A DNA stretch of 64,000 bases. It comes from a bacterium. GTDB lineage: Bacteria > Pseudomonadota > Alphaproteobacteria > Caulobacterales > Caulobacteraceae. The stretch spans positions 24,318-88,317 of the forward strand of contig JAVBXP010000040.1 of the NCBI GenBank assembly GCA_030824495.1, read 5' to 3'. Numbering within the stretch: position 1 is the first letter of the stretch; each line of letters begins with the position of its first letter. A program made the position numbers and the translations under genes. Under the pieces are notes generated by a model. That model had not been told where the DNA came from. It did not search any database and saw only the letters and a program-made list of their open reading frames with translations. Below, piece after piece: positions 59,807 to 64,000 of the stretch.

Positions 59807-60598
59807 TCAGGCGCTTCTGGTTTCGTCAATTTCGGTCTGCGTCCCGGCCTGCAGCGACGGCTCGCGTCCCTCGAACCACCGCATGCGGTAGGCGTTGATC
59901 GCGGTTTCGCCGAGGCGGTCCAGCAGGCGGTAGTTGACGATCATTCCGACGGGCGCGCCGATCAGCGGCAGCATCTGGGCCATCTTCGCCAGATCAATGT
60001 AGTCGCGATACTCCTGTTGGAACCGGCGCCAGTCGAACTGGTCCAACGTCCCCACTTCCCGGGCGTCCCAGGCGGCCATGGTGGCGAAGACTTCCTTGCG
60101 ATGGACGGGGCTCGAGAAGGCGAGCTGGAAGATCGCCAGGATGTACAGCCGCTCCCGGAAGTCCTTTCCCGAGTGGCCGTAGAGCGCGGCGATGTCGAAC
60201 AGCAGCTTGATCTTCAGGCTGATGAGGACCGGGAAGTCGGCGGCCGCCATCAGGAAACCGCCGGCGCCGGCGACCCCGCCTTCTGCGGTGGCGGTTGTGC
60301 GGTAGAGGGCGATCTTCTCCAAGACCTTGGCCTCGCGTTGGGCAAGCGAAGCGCCCAGCAACGGAGCGGGCGTGGTGAGGCCAGATCCGCTCAGAATGCC
60401 CCGGGTCATCTGCTCGATCGTCGCGGTGATGACGGTGTGCACCTTTTCGGGGATCGCGCGATTGATCCGCTGCTGGACGCCGCGCGTGGTCCGGTCCCAC
60501 AGGTTTGGACCCGAGACTATCCTGGCCCGCCAGGCGGCGAGCTCGACCTGCGCGTCTTGCTCATAGCTGTCAGCGAGAGGGGAGGTGGCGTGGTTCAT
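59807..60598 (-). CDS. EcsC family protein
   Basis: A 263-residue protein matching the EcsC family: an N-terminal helical part (AWRARIVSGPNLWDRTTRGVQQRINRAIPEKVHTVI split over two helices), a Gly-rich segment GGVAGAGGFLMAAADFPVLISLKIKLLFDIAALYG, and a C-terminal part with LAKMAQMLPLIGAPVGMIVNYRLLDRLGETAINAYRMR. The family, named from the Bacillus ecs operon, has no fixed function and is often linked to secretion or membranes. The ATG follows AGAGGGGC. It stands alone. Confidence 0.88.
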   Translation of the reverse strand: MNHATSPLADSYEQDAQVELAAWRARIVSGPNLWDRTTRGVQQRINRAIPEKVHTVITATIEQMTRGILSGSGLTTPAPLLGASLAQREAKVLEKIALYRTTATAEGGVAGAGGFLMAAADFPVLISLKIKLLFDIAALYGHSGKDFRERLYILAIFQLAFSSPVHRKEVFATMAAWDAREVGTLDQFDWRRFQQEYRDYIDLAKMAQMLPLIGAPVGMIVNYRLLDRLGETAINAYRMRWFEGREPSLQAGTQTEIDETRSA

Positions 60599-61121
60599 GC
60601 CCCTCTTCTACCCCGATGATGGGCGACTTGACCCTGGCAATTGGCGCTGGCCATAGCCCTAGATGGCGCCGGGCGTTCGCCTTGGGGATGTGCAGCCCCC
60701 GCACGAGCAATGTTTGGGCCGCCAGATGTCAGAATCCGCACAATGAAAGTTGACGTCTTCTGTTCGCCCAAAGCAACGAACTCGAAAAATTCAATCGGCA
60801 GGCGATTTTCGAGGCGATATTGGGTCAATTTCATGGTTTCTAAAATGTAAAAATCCGTAACAAAAATAGTATCTTAGAGTACTTATTCCGGCAACGCGGC
60901 GCGTATTTACGTTTTCGCCGCCGCTATTGCTTGGAGAATTCGATAACGCTGATATGTTCGGTGGCGACATGGCTGGGCGCCGGGGGGCGCGGATTGAGGG
61001 GGCGGAAACGCTCCAGCGATAAGTGTTTGTCGTGTTGTTGCTTGTGGTTGCCGGCGGGATTGCTCGGTGTGAGCTCGTCCGGTGACCTGGATTACAACAT
61101 TGAAAGTTCAGGGGTAATTTT
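60599..61121. other. Long intergenic region with AT-rich block
   Basis: No gene is convincing in these 523 bases; small open frames lack ribosome sites. Bases 60735-60905 are markedly AT-rich for this genome, with several TAAAA/TTTTC runs, and may hold promoters or a regulatory RNA leader for the downstream PEP-CTERM gene. The last 60 bases contain an AGGGG ribosome site directly before 61122. Confidence 0.5.
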
Positions 61122-61841
61122 ATGAAGAAGCTATCAGTAGCACTTGCGGCGGCAGCCTCGGTGCTAGCGTTCGCGGGGGCCGCGGGCGCCGCGCCAGTGG
61201 TCACGAATGGCACTATTCCCGGCGGCACCGCCGCTTTCGACGCCACCGTGGCCGGCGCAAACGGTGTCGTGGTCTTGGATGCACTCTCGGGTCTGAGCCA
61301 GGATTCCACTTGGGACCGCGGCGCCTACACCATCAGCTCCACCGATGGATCAACGCGGTTTATCGATTCCGGCTACATCCCCTCCGGTGATGCGGTCGGG
61401 ATCAGCCCTTACGCTCCGGCGGGCTCATCTGGTCTGACCTTCACGTTCGATACGCCGATCAACGCGTTCGGTCTTGAGATCGGCGACTGGGCGACCTGCT
61501 GCTACACGTCGAACCTCTACATCGCGTTCGACGGCGGCTCGGTGAACCTGGTGGCCAGCGCTAACGACGAGTTCGATAACCCAGGCAATGCAGCGAACCT
61601 CGGGTTCCTCAACTTCATTGGTGCGTTCGACACGTCGAGCACCTTCTCCAAGGTCACCTTCTATGGCGACGGCTTCGGCGAGTACCTCGTCGCGGGCGGC
61701 ACCATTCGCTATGCGACCCTGGACATCGGGTCGGTCGGCGGGGTTCCCGAGCCTGCCACCTGGGCGATGATGATCATTGGCTTTGGCGGAGCCGGCGCCA
61801 TGCTTCGCCGCCGGCGCGGCGTGCTGACCCTGGCCGCCTAG
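61122..61841 (+). CDS. Secreted PEPxxWA-CTERM protein of unknown domain
   Basis: A 239-residue exported protein. Signal peptide at about 1-24 (KKLSVALAAAASVLAFAGAAGA). The middle is a Ser/Gly/Asp-rich beta protein with FTFDTPINAFGLEIGDWATCC and a Cys pair, ending in TLDIGSVGG. The C-terminal sorting signal PEPATWAMMIIGFGGAGAML is followed by RRRR. It has the same tail class as the CHRD protein at 33204, so both would be substrates of one exosortase, encoded elsewhere. The AGGGGT site lies about nine bases before the ATG. The long AT-rich upstream region suggests control. Confidence 0.88.
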   Translation: MKKLSVALAAAASVLAFAGAAGAAPVVTNGTIPGGTAAFDATVAGANGVVVLDALSGLSQDSTWDRGAYTISSTDGSTRFIDSGYIPSGDAVGISPYAPAGSSGLTFTFDTPINAFGLEIGDWATCCYTSNLYIAFDGGSVNLVASANDEFDNPGNAANLGFLNFIGAFDTSSTFSKVTFYGDGFGEYLVAGGTIRYATLDIGSVGGVPEPATWAMMIIGFGGAGAMLRRRRGVLTLAA

Positions 61842-61864
61842 CGACCAGGAAGCCTGAAACGAAA

Positions 61865-61902
61865 AACGCCGCCGGCCTTCCGAGGCCGGCGGCGTTTCTT
61901 TT
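61865..61902 (+). terminator. Strong bidirectional terminator
   Basis: AACGCCGCCGGCCT (61865-61878) pairs with AGGCCGGCGGCGTT (61883-61896), 14 bases with a four-base loop; TCTTTT follows on the plus strand and AAAAA precedes the stem, so it can end both the PEP-CTERM gene and the convergent terC gene. Confidence 0.9.
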
Positions 61903-61924
61903 GAGCGGGGAAGGCACCCCGGTT

Positions 61925-62653
61925 CTAGTGAACCGTGACTGGCGCCTCGGGATGGATGGCCATGAAGCCGGGGACAATCGCATTGTAGGAATCGACCCGA
62001 CCCAGGTCGCGGACGACGTCTCGGTGGCCCTCCCACATCATGTGTAGGGCGACGTAGAGCACGATCACCAGGCCGATGTAGCCGATCCAGCGATAGCGAT
62101 GCAGCAGGCGGGCGATGAAGCTGGCGGCCACGCCCATCAGGGCGATGGAGAGCAGCAGGCCGAAGACCATGATGGCCGGATGTTGGCGCGCGGCCCCGGC
62201 GACGGCCAGGACGTTGTCCAGCGACATCGACAGGTCGGCGATCAGGATCTGGATGAAGGCGGCGCGGAAAGTCTTGGGCTGCTTGGCCGCGACGGCCGCG
62301 CTGGGTTCGGTCGTCGGATCGGAGTCCATTGCCGCTTCAGCGGCCGCTTCTTCTGGCTCGGCCTGCTCGCGCATCTCGCGCCACATCTTCCAGCAGACCC
62401 AAAGCAGCAGCAGGCCGCCCGCGAACAGCAGGCCGACCACGCCCAAGAGCTGGGCCGTGATCAGCGCAAAGCCGATCCGCATGGTGACGGCCGCCGCCAG
62501 GCCCCAAAGGATGGCCTTCTTCCGTTGGTCGGGCGGCAGGCCGGCCGCCGCCAGTCCCACGGCGACAGCGTTGTCTCCCGCCAGGACCAGGTCGATCATC
62601 AGGACGGAGAGCAGGGCGGCGAGCGCGCCGGGCGCGAGAAGAGCGTCGAACAT
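61925..62653 (-). CDS. TerC/YjbE family membrane protein
   Basis: A 242-residue integral membrane protein. MIDLVLAGDNAVAVGLAAAGLP near residue 20 is the first TerC motif and LSMSLDNVLAVAGAA near 140 the second; both place an Asp-Asn pair in the membrane, thought to bind a metal ion. About seven helices flank an acidic central linker (EPEEAAAEAAMDSDP). TerC relatives act in tellurite resistance, manganese export or protein secretion support; the role here is open. The ATG at 62653 lacks a clear ribosome site. Confidence 0.9.
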   Translation of the reverse strand: MFDALLAPGALAALLSVLMIDLVLAGDNAVAVGLAAAGLPPDQRKKAILWGLAAAVTMRIGFALITAQLLGVVGLLFAGGLLLLWVCWKMWREMREQAEPEEAAAEAAMDSDPTTEPSAAVAAKQPKTFRAAFIQILIADLSMSLDNVLAVAGAARQHPAIMVFGLLLSIALMGVAASFIARLLHRYRWIGYIGLVIVLYVALHMMWEGHRDVVRDLGRVDSYNAIVPGFMAIHPEAPVTVH

Positions 62654-62734
62654 CGCCCATTGAATGCGACAGCCTTCGTCCGTCCGCAACCGCTTAGGCG
62701 CAAGGAAGATGCAGTTTTGTCGAGAGCCCGTCTT

Positions 62735-63532
62735 CTAGGGGCGGGTACGGGCCGCTTCATAGAGTGCGACGGCCGCGGCCGCCGACACATTGAGGCTCTC
62801 GAACCCCCCTGGCATCGGGATCTTGGCCAGTTCATCGCAGTGCTCGGCGACGAGTCGGCGAAGGCCTTCGCCTTCAGAACCTAGGACGAGGACCGTAGGG
62901 GCGCCGTCAAGCGCCTGGTCCAGGGTCTTGTCCGAGTGACCATCCAGACCCACGGCGCGCCAGCCGAGTTCGGCCAAGGTTTCGAGCGCGCGGGAGAGAT
63001 TGACCACATGGGCGGTGTCGATCTGATCGACGGCGCCGGCGGCGGCCTTGGCCAAGGCGCCGGTCAGTTTGGGCGCGTGGCGGTCCTGGAGAATGACGCC
63101 CGCCGCGCCGAAGGCCGCGGCCGACCGCAGGATCGCGCCGACGTTCTGCGGGTCGGTGATCTGGTCGAGCATCAGGATCGTGGCGCCGCGCTTGGGCTCG
63201 AAGTCCTCGATCGCCACTGCGTCGAGCGGTGGGATTTTTAGAGAGATGCCCTGGTGGACGGCTCCCTGCGGCAGGTTGTGACCGATGAACTGACCATCGA
63301 CGACCTCCAGAACGTCGATTCTTCCGAATCGCGACTCGACCTCTCGAGCCCTGTCTTGGGTGGCCAAAAGGCGCTGGGGGGCCGATCTTTTTTTGTTAGC
63401 AAGTGCGGCGCTGACGGCGTGCCAGCCCCACAGCCAATCGTCGAAACTGTTGTCTGGCTTGCGGTTGAAGGGTCTCGACCCTCCTTTTTTACCACTCTTC
63501 CAGGGCGCGTTGCGTTCGGGAGGGGAGGACAC
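62735..63532 (-). CDS. rlmB: 23S rRNA guanosine-2251 2'-O-methyltransferase type (RlmB-like)
   Basis: A 265-residue SPOUT methyltransferase. The N-terminal substrate part includes WLWGWHAVSAALAN and a Lys/Arg-rich start, followed by motif 1 DQITDPQNVGAILRSAAAFGA, motif 2 VLVLGSEGEGLRRL and motif 3 IPMPGGFESLNVSAAAAVALYEA, the trefoil-knot set of TrmH proteins. RlmB methylates 23S rRNA in the peptidyl-transferase loop; the assignment over other TrmH paralogues is by eye. It starts at GTG 63532 with no ribosome site, 90 bases from the tRNA-Tyr gene on the opposite strand. The neighbouring paralogue at 4991 is a different branch. Confidence 0.9.
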   Translation of the reverse strand: MSSPPERNAPWKSGKKGGSRPFNRKPDNSFDDWLWGWHAVSAALANKKRSAPQRLLATQDRAREVESRFGRIDVLEVVDGQFIGHNLPQGAVHQGISLKIPPLDAVAIEDFEPKRGATILMLDQITDPQNVGAILRSAAAFGAAGVILQDRHAPKLTGALAKAAAGAVDQIDTAHVVNLSRALETLAELGWRAVGLDGHSDKTLDQALDGAPTVLVLGSEGEGLRRLVAEHCDELAKIPMPGGFESLNVSAAAAVALYEAARTRP

Positions 63533-63622
63533 TATAAGACGCGCTCCAAATTGGGGACCGGGCAGGTTCTTCGCTTAACGCGGGGCGACTTGTCCAGGCT
63601 TCGATCTGGCTCTGAGCGCGCT

Positions 63623-63708
63623 GGGGGAATGTCCCGAGTGGCAAAGGGGGGGGACTGTAAATCCCCTGGCGTACGCCTTCGCAGGTTCGAGTCCTGCTTC
63701 CCCCACCA
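63623..63708 (+). tRNA. tRNA-Tyr (anticodon GTA)
   Basis: A class II tRNA with a long variable arm (about 86 bases with CCA). Acceptor GGGGGAA/TTCCCCC, anticodon loop CTGTAAA with GTA at 63657-63659, variable arm GGCGTACGCC region, T arm GCAGG-TTCGAGT-CCTGC, and encoded CCA. Confidence 0.96.
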
Positions 63709-63764
63709 CGCACTCAGAGCGTGAAATTTTAGGAGACTGGCGCGACCCCGCGCATCCTTCAGCG

Positions 63765-63838
63765 GCGGGTATAGCACAATGGTAGTGCAGCAGCCTTCCA
63801 AGCTGAGGATGCGGGTTCGATTCCCGCTACCCGCTCCA
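63765..63838 (+). tRNA. tRNA-Gly (anticodon TCC)
   Basis: A 74-base tRNA. Acceptor GCGGGTA/TACCCGC, D arm TAGCACAATGGTAGTGC, anticodon loop CTTCCAA with TCC at 63797-63799, T arm GCGGG-TTCGATT-CCCGC, discriminator T and encoded CCA. It follows tRNA-Tyr by 56 bases and precedes tuf by 34, the usual gene order of this locus. Confidence 0.96.
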
Positions 63839-63872
63839 AACTCTGATTTTCTCAAACGCCGGCAGGACCCCC

Positions 63873-64000
63873 ATGGCCAAGGAAAAGTTCGAACGCAATA
63901 AGCCGCATTGCAACATCGGCACGATTGGTCACGTTGACCATGGCAAGACGACGTTGACGGCTGCGATCACGATGACGCTGGCCAAGGCTGGCGGCGCGAA
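63873..64000 (+). CDS. tuf: Elongation factor Tu, N-terminal part (cut by window edge)
   Basis: The first 42 complete codons read [20 protein letters not shown] then [21 protein letters not shown] is the P loop of EF-Tu, which brings aminoacyl-tRNA to the ribosome with GTP. AGGA lies a few bases before the ATG. The gene follows tRNA-Tyr and tRNA-Gly and probably shares their transcript. Which of the usual two tuf copies this is cannot be told here; the tRNA context suggests the copy near secE/nusG. Confidence 0.97.
   Translation, partial: MAKEKFERNKPHCNIGTIGHVDHGKTTLTAAITMTLAKAGGA

Noticed and set aside
60931..61125. 64-codon frame before the second PEP-CTERM gene
   Set aside because: Starts without a ribosome site, and its Cys-rich end overlaps the real gene's leader.
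63532..63855. Open frame on the minus strand across both tRNAs, containing GKQDSNLRRRT and GSGNRTRI
   Set aside because: These peptides are the well-known artefact of reading tRNA genes in antisense; the same bases are clear tRNA-Tyr and tRNA-Gly. The plus-strand frame 63254-63724 is rejected for the same reason.
1..64000. CRISPR arrays, rRNA genes, insertion sequences, prophage or attachment sites
   Set aside because: No regularly spaced repeats, transposase or integrase motifs, or rRNA sequence were seen on either strand.

Overview
The window is a GC-rich chromosomal segment of an alphaproteobacterium. I infer family Caulobacteraceae (Phenylobacterium- or Caulobacter-like) from the GC-ending codons, the DUF2336 and Hpt/hybrid-kinase signalling genes, the TonB/TonB-receptor pair, the PEPxxWA-CTERM proteins, possible CtrA-type TTAA-N7-TTAA sites, and the rlmB - tRNA-Tyr - tRNA-Gly - tuf order at the right edge. 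The genus is not proven. There are no rRNA genes, insertion sequences, prophage genes or CRISPR arrays. Genes are packed tightly, with many 4-base start/stop overlaps.

Layout. 1-5.9 kb: start of a cytochrome P450, an FAD/NAD(P) oxidoreductase, a LacI regulator, a secreted M13 metallopeptidase and a TrmH-family RNA methyltransferase. 5.9-9.5 kb: an XRE regulator, then a four-gene leftward operon with a LuxI/GNAT-like acyltransferase and an isochorismatase-like protein, divergent from a LysR regulator. 9.6-14.3 kb: a large hybrid histidine kinase, a Baeyer-Villiger-type monooxygenase and a divergent TetR regulator with a candidate operator. 14.5-19.4 kb: a three-gene ABC-2 exporter, a ThiO-like oxidase and an acyl-CoA dehydrogenase. 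19.4-25.1 kb: TonB, a TonB-dependent receptor, a lytic transglycosylase and a CaiB-type CoA transferase. 25.1-31.6 kb: a signalling neighbourhood (hybrid kinase, two DUF2336 proteins, an Hpt protein) with a Nudix hydrolase and NAD kinase. 31.7-34.9 kb: glycerol kinase, a CHRD/PEP-CTERM protein and a class II aldolase.

35-44.5 kb: an RND efflux adaptor/pump pair, a lipoprotein cytochrome c, a YaiI/DUF188 protein, a large secreted Tyr/Gly-rich repeat protein, a methyltransferase and tRNA-Thr(TGT). 44.5-50.7 kb: membrane PQQ glucose dehydrogenase, an MFS dicarboxylate-type transporter, a hemerythrin protein and an amidase. 50.8-54.8 kb: a complete polyamine-type ABC importer operon (binding protein, ATPase, two permeases). 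54.8-60.6 kb: a DUF486 membrane protein, metG, an EamA transporter, PhzF, an ArsR-type regulator, rpiB and EcsC. 61-64 kb: a second PEPxxWA-CTERM protein, TerC, rlmB, tRNA-Tyr, tRNA-Gly and the start of tuf.

How the genes work together. Translation is served by metG, rlmB, the TrmH protein, three tRNAs and tuf. Envelope transport is served by TonB and its receptor, the RND pump, the ABC-2 exporter and the polyamine importer. Lipid and xenobiotic oxidation may involve P450, the BVMO, the acyl-CoA dehydrogenase and the CoA transferase. The two most interesting unexplained blocks are the LuxI-like acyltransferase operon (6.4-8.5 kb) and the DUF2336/Hpt/hybrid-kinase neighbourhood (25-31.6 kb). 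All functions come from reading motifs by eye; no similarity search was run.
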